Below, piece by piece: positions 12,906 through 24,233 of a DNA stretch of 64,000 bases; position 1 is the stretch's first letter, and each line of letters opens with the position of its first letter. The notes beneath the pieces were generated by a model that had not been told where the DNA came from, made no database searches, and saw only the letters and a program-made list of their open reading frames with translations. Made by a program: the position numbers and the translations under genes. Origin of the DNA: Limosilactobacillus equigenerosi DSM 18793 = JCM 14505 (GTDB lineage: Bacteria; Bacillota; Bacilli; Lactobacillales; Lactobacillaceae); NCBI RefSeq assembly GCF_001311375.1, contig NZ_BBAS01000002.1, forward strand, positions 62,001-126,000. Direction: 5' to 3'.

Positions 12906-14261
12906 TTAAGCATTGCCGTTTGCTTTGTCACGCAACCATTGTTCAATTGCTTCCAATGATTTACCTTGCGTTTCAAATACCAATGAGTGAACGAACCAAA
13001 TCGCTACGAAACATAATGCTCCATAAAGAATAAATAATGATCCCTTACCAAACAAGCTTAATAACATTGGGAACGTAGTTGAAACTACTGCATTTGATAC
13101 CCAGTTAACACTTGAACAGAAGGAGTTACCGATCCCCCGAATGTTAAGTGGGAACATTTCCCCAATCATCGTCCACATAATTGGTCCCCACGTCCCAGAG
13201 AAGAACGCAATGTAAACTACCATGGCAATCACCGTCACATATGATGCAAATTGTGATTCGGCCGTATGAGCCAATCCCCAACTCATAATTAATAAGGAGA
13301 TTCCCATTCCAAGACCACCAACAATCAACATCCGCCGCCGACTAACCTTGTTCATTAAGCTAATCCCAATCCAGGTCACGATAATATTAAAAATCCCAAT
13401 GTAAATGTGATTCATCAACGCAAAATCAACACTGAAGCCAGCATCCGTGAAGATAGTCGGTGCATAGTAAAGCACCGTGTTACAACCCATGACTTGTTGC
13501 AAGATCGCTAACCCAACCCCAGCAACTAAGGCTGGGCGAGCCATCTTACCAAATAATTCTTGGAAACCACCGGACTTAATTGCCGCTTGTTTCCGAATGT
13601 CAGCTAAGTCTTGTTCAACCACCGCAACATCATCTTGGTTCATATTCATCAAGACGGCCCGAGCTTCATCATCCCGATGATTCCGAACTAAGTACCGTGG
13701 TGATTCTGGTAAAATAATCGCCCCAAAGAACAATAAAACTGATGGCACAACGGCTAAACCAAGCATCCAACGCCAACCAGTCACCATATCAGCTAACCAG
13801 TAGTTAAACAAGTAAGCCAACAGCAACCCTGTCATAATCATAAATTGGAATAATCCTGACATCATCCCCCGCTTAGCAACGGGTGATAATTCAGCCAAAT
13901 AAGTTGGGATCATTGCGGAAGCAGCCCCAACCCCCATCCCAAGGATTACCCGGGTAAAGAAGAGACTCCAGAAATCTGGCGAAATCCCTGACCCTAAGGC
14001 TCCGACAAAGAAAAGAATTGACGTTAACATTAATAACTTCCGCCGTCCAAACTTATCCGAAAACGGTCCAATAAAGATGGCCCCAATAAAGGCCCCAACT
14101 AAAACCGAGGAAACAATCCAACCTTGTTCCAAACTTGACAGGTGTAATTGTTTTTCGATAAATAAGATCGCCCCAGAAATTGATCCGGTGTCATATCCAA
14201 ATAAAATTCCACCTAATGCAGCATAAAAATAAATCCAACCTGCTGAGATACGATGTTTCAT
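12906..14261 (-). CDS. xylT: Sugar porter family MFS transporter, probable D-xylose:H+ symporter
   Basis: A 451-residue, 12-helix major facilitator of the sugar porter family. Signatures are DKFGRR after helix 2, PESPRYLV at the end of the first half, and ETQGKSLE at the C-terminus. It is divergent from xylA and next to xylR, which makes xylose the likely substrate; arabinose or glucose cannot be excluded from sequence. The start at 14261 has a GAGGAGG ribosome site. Its promoter carries a cre site and a XylR-type palindrome, so induction by xylose and repression by glucose are expected. Confidence 0.87.
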   Translation of the reverse strand: MKHRISAGWIYFYAALGGILFGYDTGSISGAILFIEKQLHLSSLEQGWIVSSVLVGAFIGAIFIGPFSDKFGRRKLLMLTSILFFVGALGSGISPDFWSLFFTRVILGMGVGAASAMIPTYLAELSPVAKRGMMSGLFQFMIMTGLLLAYLFNYWLADMVTGWRWMLGLAVVPSVLLFFGAIILPESPRYLVRNHRDDEARAVLMNMNQDDVAVVEQDLADIRKQAAIKSGGFQELFGKMARPALVAGVGLAILQQVMGCNTVLYYAPTIFTDAGFSVDFALMNHIYIGIFNIIVTWIGISLMNKVSRRRMLIVGGLGMGISLLIMSWGLAHTAESQFASYVTVIAMVVYIAFFSGTWGPIMWTMIGEMFPLNIRGIGNSFCSSVNWVSNAVVSTTFPMLLSLFGKGSLFILYGALCFVAIWFVHSLVFETQGKSLEAIEQWLRDKANGNA

Positions 14262-14291
14262 GTCCCTTTACCTCCTCAGACATCCATCGAG

Positions 14292-14350
14292 TTAGTTGTT
14301 TTATCAAACTTACGAGTTGAATTATAAAAGCGCTTTCACAACTTTGTCAA
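14292..14350 (-). promoter_or_regulatory. xylT promoter with cre and XylR operator
   Basis: On the minus strand TTGACA (14345-14350) and TATAAT (14321-14326) are 18 bp apart. A cre site, TGAAAGCGCTTTTA (14325-14338), fills the spacer. Downstream, an interrupted palindrome (14292-14312) related to the one ahead of xylA is the probable XylR operator. Confidence 0.7.
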
Positions 14351-14447
14351 TAACCAGATTACAAATAAAAATAGCTTAAAACCGTCATTTCCCCCGTTAT
14401 TAAATGAAGTGATTTTCTAAGTCCCTCAGATAAAATTAATTTTTCAC

Positions 14448-14517
14448 TGAAAACGCTTTACTTATTTCGCTACAAGGCGTATATTACGTGGTGAGGTTAG
14501 TTGTTTAACAAAACTAA
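14448..14517 (+). promoter_or_regulatory. xylA promoter with cre and XylR operator
   Basis: TTTACT (14457-14462) and TATATT (14480-14485) are 17 bp apart. The cre site TGAAAACGCTTTAC (14448-14461) overlaps the -35. The palindrome TTAGTT-N9-AACTAA (14497-14517) lies at and after the start site and matches the operator-like site ahead of xylT, so XylR should block elongation or initiation here. Confidence 0.72.
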
Positions 14518-14551
14518 TTTATTTGCTGTTAATTTTAGGAGGTACTCAGAT

Positions 14552-15903
14552 ATGAGTGATTTATGGCAAGGTATTAACAAGATTGAATACGTTGGTAACA
14601 AAGGCGATGTTAAATCTGGTTTAGGTTTCCAATACTACAACCCTGAAGAAGTAATTCTCGGGAAGAAGATGAAGGATTGGTTACGGTTCTCGGTTGCTTA
14701 CTGGCACACATTTGATCAACGTTTAGTTGACCCATTCGGTGATGGAACGGCTATCCGTCCATTCGACGGTAAGTACAGCGACCCAATGGACCTCGCGCTT
14801 GCAAAGGTTGATTACGCATTCGAATTTTACCAAAAGTTAGGTGTTAACTTCTTAGCCTTCCACGACCGGGACTTAGCTCCTGAAGGTGACACATTACGTG
14901 AAACGAACAAGAACCTTGATAAAGTGGTAGACAAGATTGTTGAATACCAAAAAGACACTGGCATGAAGGTCCTTTGGAACACTTCAAGCCTCTTCACAAA
15001 CCCTCGTTTTGTTTCTGGGGCTGCAACTTCTCCATACGCTGACATTTACGCCTACTCAGCTGCCCAATTAAAGCACAGTCTTGAAATTGGTAAGCGGGTT
15101 GGTTCTGAAAACTATGTCTTCTGGGGTGGTCGTGAAGGTTACGAATCACTTTGGAACACGGACATGAAGCGGGAACAAGAACACATTGCTAAGTTCTTCC
15201 ACATGGCCAAGGACTACGCAAACGAAATTGGTTTCGATGCACAAATGTTACTTGAACCAAAGCCTAAGGAACCAACGACGCACCAATACGACTTTGATGC
15301 TGCTACGACGATTGCTTCATGAAGGAATACGACCTTGATAAGGACTTCAAGCTTAACCTTGAAGGTAACCATGCTAACTTAGCTGGTCACACTTACCAAC
15401 ACGAAGTTCGGGTCGCTCGTGACGCCGGCTTACTTGGTTCACTTGACGCTAACCAAGGTGACAAGTTGATTGGTTGGGACATTGACGAATACCCATCAAA
15501 CCTTTACGAAACGACCGCTGTAATGACGGAAGTCATCAACAATGGTGGCATCGGACCTCGTGGTGGTTTGAACTTCGACTCCAAGCCACGTCGGACGTCA
15601 TTTGAACCTGAAGACCTCTTCTACGGTCACATTGTCGGAATGGACTCCTTCGCCGCTGGTTTACGCGTTGCCGCAGCTATGAAGGAAGACGGTTACTTAG
15701 ATGACTTAGTTGCTAACCGTTACGCTTCATACAACGAAGGTATCGGTGCTAAGATTGAAAGTGGCGAAGCTGACTTCAAGTCATTAGAAGAATACGCCCT
15801 TGATATCCCACAAAAGGATCTCTTAGCTGCTACGCACTCTGATCACTTAGAACAAGTTAAGGACACGATTAACCACTACATCGTGCGGACTTTAGCTAAG
15901 TAA
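14552..15903 (+). CDS. xylA: Xylose isomerase (frameshift)
   Basis: Converts D-xylose to D-xylulose with divalent metal. The start at 14552 ([15 protein letters not shown]) follows an AGGAGG ribosome site at 14538; an upstream in-frame ATG at 14501 has no such support and lies in the operator. Family motifs include [10 protein letters not shown] near residue 100 with the active-site His, FWGGREGYE, and the metal-binding [14 protein letters not shown]. The frame breaks at 15316, where TTIAF should continue to MKEYDLDKD; one T is missing. Allowing for it, the protein is about 450 residues, the normal length. The next gene, xylB, completes the pathway. Confidence 0.95.
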
Positions 15904-15978
15904 TTAAATTATTTAATCATTTTAAATCACACTTCTCTTATCTTTATCTATCCACTAATAATATTTACAAATACTAAA

Positions 15979-16026
15979 CAGGATCTTTCGCATCACCGCA
16001 CTCCGGATGCGGAAATCCTGTTTTTC
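15979..16026 (+). terminator. Strong intrinsic terminator or processing hairpin between xylA and xylB
   Basis: A nearly perfect stem of about 15 bp (arms CAGGATCTTTCGCATC and GATGCGGAAATCCTG) is followed by TTTTT. It should reduce readthrough from xylA, giving less xylB than xylA mRNA. Confidence 0.8.
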
Positions 16027-16043
16027 GTTGGAGGAACTAACTT

Positions 16044-17548
16044 ATGAGTGAATACGTTATCGGGGTTGACCTCGGAACCAGTGCCGTTAAAGTTTCAGCT
16101 ATGAACCACACTGGTGAAATTGTCGCCCAACAAAGCTACGAATACCCATTAAGCCAACCTAAACCCGGATACAGTGAACAAAATCCACAAGATTGGCTTT
16201 ATGCTACGACGATTAGCCTTGATCGCTTAATCTTGAATAATCAGCTTAAACCCGAAGAAATTGCCAGCATCTCCTTCTCCGGCCAAATGCACGGATTAGT
16301 CCTATTAGATGAACATAACCAAGTCCTCCGTCCAGCAATGTTATGGAACGACACGCGGACAACGGCCCAATGTGAAGAAATCACGGCTAAACTTGGCGAT
16401 GAATTTGTTGATATCACTGGTAATCAACCCCTCGAAGGCTTTACCTTGCCAAAATTACTTTGGGTTAAAGAAAACGAACCTGAAATTTGGTCCAAAGCCA
16501 AAACCTTCTTATTACCAAAGGACTATGTTCGCTACTGCATGACTGGTGAATTGGGCATGGATTACTCTGATGCCACTGGGACGGTCTTGTTAGACATCCA
16601 TACTGGTCAGTGGAGTGAAAAGATTGCTGAAGCCTTTGATATTCCAATGTCGATGTGTCCCCCACTAATCAATTCAATTGACTTAGCCGGTCACATTTCT
16701 GAATCTTACTCGACCTTCTCCGGCCTCTCAACGGCAACGAAAGTCTTTGGTGGCGGGGCTGATAATGCCTGTGGGGCAATCGGAGCTGGGATCTTACAAC
16801 CTAATATGGTCATGTCATCAATTGGGACCTCTGGGGTCGTCTTGAAATATGAACCAGATAATCAAGTTAACTATCATGGGCAAATTCAATTTGAAGATCA
16901 TGCGATTCCCGATACTTACTATTCAATGGGAGTTACATTAGCCGCTGGTCACTCTTTGAATTGGTTTAAAAAGACTTTCTATGCTGAAACCGACTTTAGT
17001 GAGATGGTAGCCGCCGCTGCCAAACGGCCATTAGGTGCCAACGGCTTACTTTTCACCCCATATGTAGTTGGTGAACGGGCCCCTTACGCTGATGCCGATA
17101 TCCGCGGTAGTTTTATCGGAGTTGATAGCATGCACACGAGTGCTGACTTCGTTCGGGCCGTCATGGAAGGAATCACGTTCAGCTTCAAGGATATTATGGC
17201 TATCTACCAAGCCAATCAGCGGGACTTCGATACCGTCGTCGCAATTGGTGGGGGCGCCAAAAGTGAACTTTGGCTCCAAATGCAAGCCGATATCTTTAAC
17301 AAAAAAAAGTCCTGGCCTTAGAAAATGAACAAGGTCCTGGCCTCGGTGCCGCCATGATTGCGGCCGTTGGTTTAGGTTGGTTCGACTCACTCCAAGATTG
17401 TGCCAAGGAATTTGTGCACTTTGGACGTGAATACCAACCAATTCCCGAAAATGTGGCTAAATACCAAGCGCTGTATGATATTTACCACCAAGTTTATAAG
17501 CAAACGAAGAGCTTATCTCACCAATTATTAGCCTTCCGGCGCAATTAA
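16044..17548 (+). CDS. xylB: Xylulokinase (frameshift)
   Basis: Phosphorylates D-xylulose to xylulose 5-phosphate, the entry to the phosphoketolase route. A FGGY-family sugar kinase of about 500 residues, with the N-terminal [16 protein letters not shown] phosphate loop and [17 protein letters not shown] in the second ATPase half. The start at 16044 has a TTGGAGGAAC ribosome site. The frame breaks in an A8 run (17301-17308), after ADIFNKK, and resumes as [16 protein letters not shown] up to the stop at 17548. One base changed in the A run restores it, so this is probably a sequencing error. It follows xylA after a strong hairpin. Confidence 0.94.
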
Positions 17549-17552
17549 ACGC

Positions 17553-17586
17553 TTGATCCTCTCCAAAATATGGAGAGGATTTTTTA
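17553..17586 (+). terminator. xylB terminator
   Basis: The stem ATCCTCTCC / GGAGAGGAT with a short loop is followed by TTTTTTATT, directly after the xylB stop. Confidence 0.85.
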
Positions 17587-17615
17587 TTGACATTACTTCC
17601 CATAAACGATATAAT
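17587..17615 (+). promoter_or_regulatory. tRNA-Gly promoter
   Basis: TTGACA (17587-17592) and TATAAT (17610-17615), 17 bp apart, form a consensus sigma-A promoter 17 bp before the tRNA. Confidence 0.85.
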
Positions 17616-17632
17616 TACTATGTTAATTTGAT

Positions 17633-17704
17633 GCGGAAGTAGTTCAGTGGTAGAACATCACCTTGCCATGGTGGGGGTCGCGGGTTCGAATCCCGTCTTC
17701 CGCT
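17633..17704 (+). tRNA. tRNA-Gly (GCC)
   Basis: A complete cloverleaf of 72 nt. The acceptor arms GCGGAAG and CTTCCGC pair, the T arm contains GGTTCGAATCC, and the anticodon loop reads GCC. The CCA end is not encoded. It has its own consensus promoter and is followed by a hairpin terminator. Confidence 0.95.
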
Positions 17705-17716
17705 TTACCCAACCCT

Positions 17717-17753
17717 TAAGTCGTGAATAAAATTCACGACTTTTTTATTTTTA
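17717..17753 (+). terminator. tRNA-Gly terminator
   Basis: The stem AAGTCGTGAAT / ATTCACGACTT is followed by TTTTTATTTTT, between the two tRNA genes. Confidence 0.85.
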
Positions 17754-17796
17754 TCCCCCATTTATTTAATTCAGGAGTATAATAAAGAAGTTATTT

Positions 17797-17870
17797 CGGG
17801 AATTAGCTCAGCTTGGTAGAGCGCGTCGTTCGGGACGACGAGGTCGCAAGTTCGAATCTTGTATTCCCGA
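17797..17870 (+). tRNA. tRNA-Pro (CGG)
   Basis: A complete 74-nt cloverleaf. The acceptor arms CGGGAAT and ATTCCCG pair, the anticodon stem is CGTCG/CGACG, and the loop TTCGGGA gives anticodon CGG with G37, typical for proline. A TATAAT box lies about 20 bp upstream. CCA is not encoded. Confidence 0.93.
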
Positions 17871-17880
17871 TTTTTCAACT

Positions 17881-17920
17881 AGCACCCGAGGGACTCCCAT
17901 TTCCCTCGGGTGCTTTTATT
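17881..17920 (+). terminator. tRNA-Pro terminator
   Basis: The stem AGCACCCGAGGGA / TCCCTCGGGTGCT is followed by a T-rich tract. Confidence 0.88.
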
Positions 17921-17942
17921 TTTAAATTTTCAACAAATTTGG

Positions 17943-18286
17943 TTGACAAACCAAAATCAAGGTGTAAAATGTTAAAATAATTACAGAATAGTTAAAAAAA
18001 CAATTAAACACTGAAGAGAAGAGTAGTGACTAACAATCCAATCCAGAGAGCTTCAGGTGGTGAGAAGAAGTGTTTTGAAGGTCATGAAGATGAGCTCTGA
18101 GTCAGATTGACGGGTCAACATTGGCTGGTCAATCCGGTAGCAACCGATATATTGCAGGGTATTTCCAATTCCTTTGGAGTACCTACTAAGGTTGCTAATG
18201 TAAATTAGTAATAAACACAGGGTGGCACCACGAACGCTTTCGTCCCTCGATCATTTTTTTGATCACGGACGGAGGCGTTTTTTATT
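17943..18286 (+). promoter_or_regulatory. T-box riboswitch leader (methionine) with promoter
   Basis: A promoter TTGACA-N16-TAAAAT (17943-17970) precedes a leader of about 300 nt. The T-box AGGGTGGCACCACG lies at 18219-18232 and is followed by a terminator hairpin (about 18233-18286) ending in T6. A candidate ATG specifier codon lies near 18090. The downstream genes are metA and metY, so uncharged tRNA-Met is the expected ligand. When it binds, the antiterminator forms and the met genes are transcribed. Confidence 0.92.
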
Positions 18287-18311
18287 TTTCCCATGAAAGG
18301 AGTCCTGATTT

Positions 18312-20444
<2,133 letters not shown>

Positions 20445-20457
20445 TTTAAAGCATTAA

Positions 20458-20508
20458 TTTAACTACCTTTTTTAGAAATTATTATCTTGAAAAAGGTAGT
20501 TTTTTACG
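20458..20508 (+). terminator. metY terminator
   Basis: The stem AACTACCTTTTT / AAAAAGGTAGTT with a loop of about 17 nt is followed by TTTTT. Confidence 0.8.
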
Positions 20509-20560
20509 ACCATTAACGTTATTCTAAAAAGCGAACTTTGGTTTAGGGAGATGATGAAAC

Positions 20561-21475
20561 ATGAATCAACGGCAAATCGGAATTTTACTAGCGGTGAGTG
20601 GCGCCTCGTGTTGGGGCCTTTCCGGCGCGTCATCACAGGCATTATTTAGTAGTACGAATGTTGATCCATTATGGTTGGTGGCGTTGCGGATGTTAGGAGC
20701 AGGGATTATCCTCACCGCCTTTTCCTTAATCAATCAACGGAGCGCCCTTACCAAATTAGTCACGACGAAACGCAATTGGACGACATTAATTATCTTCATT
20801 TTATTGGGGGTGATTAATTCACAATTATCATATTTTTTAGCGATTAAACATAGCAATGCGCCCACTGCGACCGTTTTACAATATTTATCACCATTATTAA
20901 TCGTATTATGGATGGCAATCCGCCACCACCAATCACCCCGCCGAACCGACCTATTTTCAATGGTCATTGCCATGATTGGGACCTTTTTACTTGTCACCGG
21001 TGGGCATTTCGACCGGCTAGCCATTACGCCCCTCGCGCTCGTCCTCGGCTTGTGGGCTGCCGTGGCATCGACGATTTATACGTTACAACCCCGGGAGTTA
21101 TTAACACAATATTCATCCCAAGTCGTTTCGGGGGTGGCGATGCTTTGCGGAGGGCTCGGATTACTGCCCGTCTTACTCACCCAGCCCTGGCCACACTTAT
21201 CACTTGCCGGTTGGGGATTAATCATGTATATTATCATCGGTGGAACCGTCTTGGCTTATACGCTCTTTTTACAAAGTGTCACGTATGTTAGCCCGATTAC
21301 CACTGGCATGTTGAGTGCATTTGAACCACTCGTTGCTACTGCTGTCGCAATTGGATTTTTAGGCACGCAATTAAGTCTCGGGTCATTAACCGGAATCGTG
21401 TTAGTCATTATGACCACGTTCATCCAAGCATTCCCCGACACGGTCTTGATGCGGCGCCAAAAAGGAGTTAAATAA
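20561..21475 (+). CDS. EamA/RhaT family transporter (DMT superfamily)
   Basis: A 304-residue membrane protein with about ten hydrophobic helices and two tandem EamA repeats. The first begins LAVSGASCWGLSGASSQALF; the second includes LWAAVASTIYTLQPRELL and a glycine-rich IIIGGTVLAYTLFL. Such proteins export amino acids or other small metabolites. The start at 20561 has a GGGAG ribosome site. Its stop TAA is directly followed by the ATG of the ArsC-like gene, so the two are translationally coupled. Substrate unknown; the coupling could hint at a stress or metalloid link, but this is only inference. Confidence 0.85.
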   Translation: MNQRQIGILLAVSGASCWGLSGASSQALFSSTNVDPLWLVALRMLGAGIILTAFSLINQRSALTKLVTTKRNWTTLIIFILLGVINSQLSYFLAIKHSNAPTATVLQYLSPLLIVLWMAIRHHQSPRRTDLFSMVIAMIGTFLLVTGGHFDRLAITPLALVLGLWAAVASTIYTLQPRELLTQYSSQVVSGVAMLCGGLGLLPVLLTQPWPHLSLAGWGLIMYIIIGGTVLAYTLFLQSVTYVSPITTGMLSAFEPLVATAVAIGFLGTQLSLGSLTGIVLVIMTTFIQAFPDTVLMRRQKGVK

Positions 21476-21892
21476 ATGTCGAACTTACCAACCGTCGCCT
21501 TCGTGTGCGTCCACAATTCATGCCGGAGCCAAATTGCCGAAGCCTTAGGTAAGCAATTAGCTGCCGATACTTTTACCAGTTATTCAGCCGGTACGCAATT
21601 AAAGGATCACATTAACCCCGATGCCGTCCGGCTGATGCAACAAATTCATCAGCTTGATTTACCAGCCACGCAACGGCCCAAATTAATTGATGAATTACCA
21701 CCGATTGACATCGTCATTACGATGGGGTGTGATGTTGAATGTCCAACGCTTAACTGTCGCTATCGGGAGGACTGGGGCTTAGATGACCCTACCGGCCAAA
21801 GCGATGACGTCTTTGCTGACACGATTGCGACCATCGAAGCCAAAATTCTCGAATTAAAATCCCAAATCGAAAACCACAAATTACCGTTTTAA
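21476..21892 (+). CDS. ArsC-like arsenate reductase / low-molecular-weight phosphatase-fold protein
   Basis: A 138-residue protein with the P-loop CVHNSCRS at residues 11-18 (C-X5-R-S), as in thioredoxin-linked arsenate reductases and LMW protein phosphatases. A later GCDVECP block supplies two further cysteines in the place of the ArsC redox pair, followed by EDWGLDDPTG, which matches the ArsC pattern ..HWGFDDP. Arsenate reduction is therefore likelier than protein dephosphorylation. No arsenic efflux pump or ArsR is nearby. The upstream partner is an EamA transporter, whose stop abuts this start. Confidence 0.78.
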   Translation: MSNLPTVAFVCVHNSCRSQIAEALGKQLAADTFTSYSAGTQLKDHINPDAVRLMQQIHQLDLPATQRPKLIDELPPIDIVITMGCDVECPTLNCRYREDWGLDDPTGQSDDVFADTIATIEAKILELKSQIENHKLPF

Positions 21893-21936
21893 CAAAAACG
21901 CGCCGTTTCCAAGTTTGGAAGCGACGCGTTTTTTAG
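21893..21936 (+). terminator. Terminator after ArsC-like gene
   Basis: The stem AAAACGCG-CGTTTCCAA / TTGGAAGCGACGCGTTTT is followed by a T run. It lies between converging genes and may serve both. Confidence 0.75.
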
Positions 21937-22733
21937 CTAATCATTCGGTTGTAGCAATCGTTCAAATTGCTGAATTTTTGCTTGAACTTGTTTCAACATT
22001 CGTCCTCGATAGGGAGCTAACTTTAATGCATGGTAGCCAGTTAAACTTCGGGTTCGATAATCCGGATCATACAATTTAGGTGGTTTAGTATCTAAGTTAG
22101 CATGCCAACTTTTTAATCCACGATGTAAATCGTTCTTCCGCGCATAATTAAAACTTGCCCCGTTGATAATCCCCGGTAAATCAGGAGCTTGTATCGCCAC
22201 TTCATTTAAAAAAAATTGCCGGCTTGATCAAGAATAAATTCGGTTTGAAAATTAATCACCACTTTAAAATTGGCGGGTACTACTTGCCCCAGTTTAATTT
22301 TATTATGTAACCGCGCCGATTCATGACAAGTATACTGGCGCGGCGATAAGGTTTTAAGATACTTGGCTAAAGCTTGGGCATCCGTTTGACCAGCTTGACC
22401 ATAATGTTGTTGGACCCATAACGCTTGTTGGGCCGAAATGATGTAGCGAAATTGATGAATTTGACGCTTTAACTCACCATCTACGTCTTGATTTAACATT
22501 GTCCTCCCTGGAAACGCCTTGCGTACCACCCGCGAAAATGTCGTCCACCAGCGATCATGCGGTGCTAACTCAATTTGATGAATCAACTCCGTTTCAACCG
22601 CGTTAATTTCTAACGGCATCTTTAATCGGTGCATAAATTTTGCCAACCAGCGCCGGGCACAGTTGGGTGTTGCTAAGTAGCTCACTAACCACCATTTGAC
22701 CCGCTCATTTACTTTCATCTTATCTCCTGTCAT
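21937..22733 (-). CDS. DUF3114-like hypothetical protein (frameshift)
   Basis: Two adjacent frames (22206-22733 and 21937-22200) are one gene. The A8 run at 22208-22215 is one base short, and with nine the reading passes through NFFLNEVAIQAPDLPG without a stop. The merged protein has about 263 residues, no signal peptide and no membrane segment. It is rich in basic and aromatic residues, with QFRYIISAQQALWVQQHYGQ and a CHESARLHNK block. These recall the DUF3114 proteins of lactobacilli, whose function is unknown. The assignment is from memory of family patterns. Confidence 0.6.
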
Positions 22734-22776
22734 TAGTCGTCTCCCAAATCATTAATTGTGCATACTTGATATTAAT

Positions 22777-24141
22777 TTAATTATTCTTCACAAGAATCCC
22801 TTTAAAATCAATCTGATCGCGTAACGCTTCGTAAATTGGCCGACCACCAAGAAAATCAATCACTAAATATGCGACAAAGGTTACTAGTAGCATCGGTAAA
22901 ATTTGATCAACCGTCCCGACCATTTCACATAATAACATCACCGCAGTAACTGGCGCTTTTTCAATCGCGCCAAAGTACCCCGCCATACAAATCACTACAA
23001 TATTAGCGTAATTATCAATCGGAACGATTTCTAAGCCAATCATGACCGTCGCTCCAATCACCCCTAATAATGCTCCTAACACTAAAATCGGCATAAAAAT
23101 TCCCCCCGGCACCGATGCACCATATGACACCATCGAAAATCCAAACCGGATGATTAAAAAGACGACCATTAAACTCAGCATGCTAGTTGATTCATGCATC
23201 AATTGGGTAATAAAAGCTGGCGTAAAGAAGCGATTAATTAAATTATGACTGCCCCCTAAAAGAATTGGTTGCCATAATCCAATTGGAATTACTAATAATA
23301 AAGGAATCACACTATGATATTGACGAGGTAACTTATCCAGCCACCCATAAAGTCCTCTTAAAGATAGTAACGAGTACTGATAAACGTAACCTAACACGCC
23401 TAAAAGCACCCCAACCACGATTAGCGCACCATACGCGTTAACTGGTAAGTTAGTTTTAATCGGTAAATACAAACACGGCTGCGTCCCAAAGAACAAAATC
23501 GTTACTAAATCAGCGGCTACCGTGGCTGATAAGGCCGGGATAATTACTTTCGGTTTAAAATTAAACGTAATTTCTTCCACTAAAAACAAAACCCCCGCAA
23601 TCGGGGCACTAAACGCAGCCGCTAACCCAGCGGCCACCCCACAAGCTAATAATAAGTTTCGTTCGTCCTCGTCAGCTTTAAAAACATCCTCCGCTAAGCC
23701 TTGGCCAACGGCTGCCCCCATTTGAATACACGGACCTTCCCGCCCTAAGAATAAACCAGGACAAATTACTAATAACCCCGCGACAAATTTTCGCCAAAGA
23801 ATTGACCACCAGGCCATTTGATTTTGCTTTAACATAATTGCTTCAATTTGCGGTACACCCGAACCAACGATATTCGTTAAATACGGACCAATCAACTTCC
23901 CCACTCCCCAACAATTAAGCACCATCAAAACTCCGTAGGGAATGATAATTACTGGATGCAACCGCAAATACGGATAGAGAACATACAAAAATTGCAACGT
24001 ATGATCAATTATTAATCGAAAGATACTGACAATTAAGCCCGTAATTACTCCCACTAATAGCCCCTTCAAGAGTTGGGATAATAATTTCGAGGAAAACGGT
24101 CGATTTAAAATTTGCCGAGGTTTCAATTTAATCACCTTCAA
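22777..24141 (-). CDS. clcA: ClC family H+/Cl- exchange transporter
   Basis: A 454-residue multi-helix membrane protein with the three ClC selectivity motifs: GSGVPQIE (about residue 107), GREGPCIQMG (about 145; the gating Glu is typical of exchangers) and GGIFMPIL (about 345). It is likely a chloride/proton antiporter. In enteric bacteria ClC exchangers support acid resistance by electrical shunting of amino acid decarboxylation. Here it sits just downstream of the arginine deiminase cluster, so a role in acid stress is plausible but inferred. The start at 24141 is the only good one. No CBS domains are present. Confidence 0.9.
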   Translation of the reverse strand: MKVIKLKPRQILNRPFSSKLLSQLLKGLLVGVITGLIVSIFRLIIDHTLQFLYVLYPYLRLHPVIIIPYGVLMVLNCWGVGKLIGPYLTNIVGSGVPQIEAIMLKQNQMAWWSILWRKFVAGLLVICPGLFLGREGPCIQMGAAVGQGLAEDVFKADEDERNLLLACGVAAGLAAAFSAPIAGVLFLVEEITFNFKPKVIIPALSATVAADLVTILFFGTQPCLYLPIKTNLPVNAYGALIVVGVLLGVLGYVYQYSLLSLRGLYGWLDKLPRQYHSVIPLLLVIPIGLWQPILLGGSHNLINRFFTPAFITQLMHESTSMLSLMVVFLIIRFGFSMVSYGASVPGGIFMPILVLGALLGVIGATVMIGLEIVPIDNYANIVVICMAGYFGAIEKAPVTAVMLLCEMVGTVDQILPMLLVTFVAYLVIDFLGGRPIYEALRDQIDFKGILVKNN

Positions 24142-24186
24142 TCTAACTTTTAACTGCTTTGTACCAATTTTACACCCAAAAATAAA

Positions 24187-24222
24187 AAGAGCCCCAGCTT
24201 TCTTTAGCTGCGGACTCCCGTA
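24187..24222 (-). terminator. arc operon terminator
   Basis: On the minus strand the stem GAGTCCGCAGCT / AGCTGGGGCTC is followed by TTTTTATTTTT, just after the arcD stop. Confidence 0.8.
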
Positions 24223-24233
24223 ATTAACTAATT

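Noticed and set aside
15300-15340. xylA as a pseudogene or programmed frameshift
   Set aside because: A missing T restores a full-length isomerase; no slippery-site features or stimulatory structure; same pattern in many other genes here.
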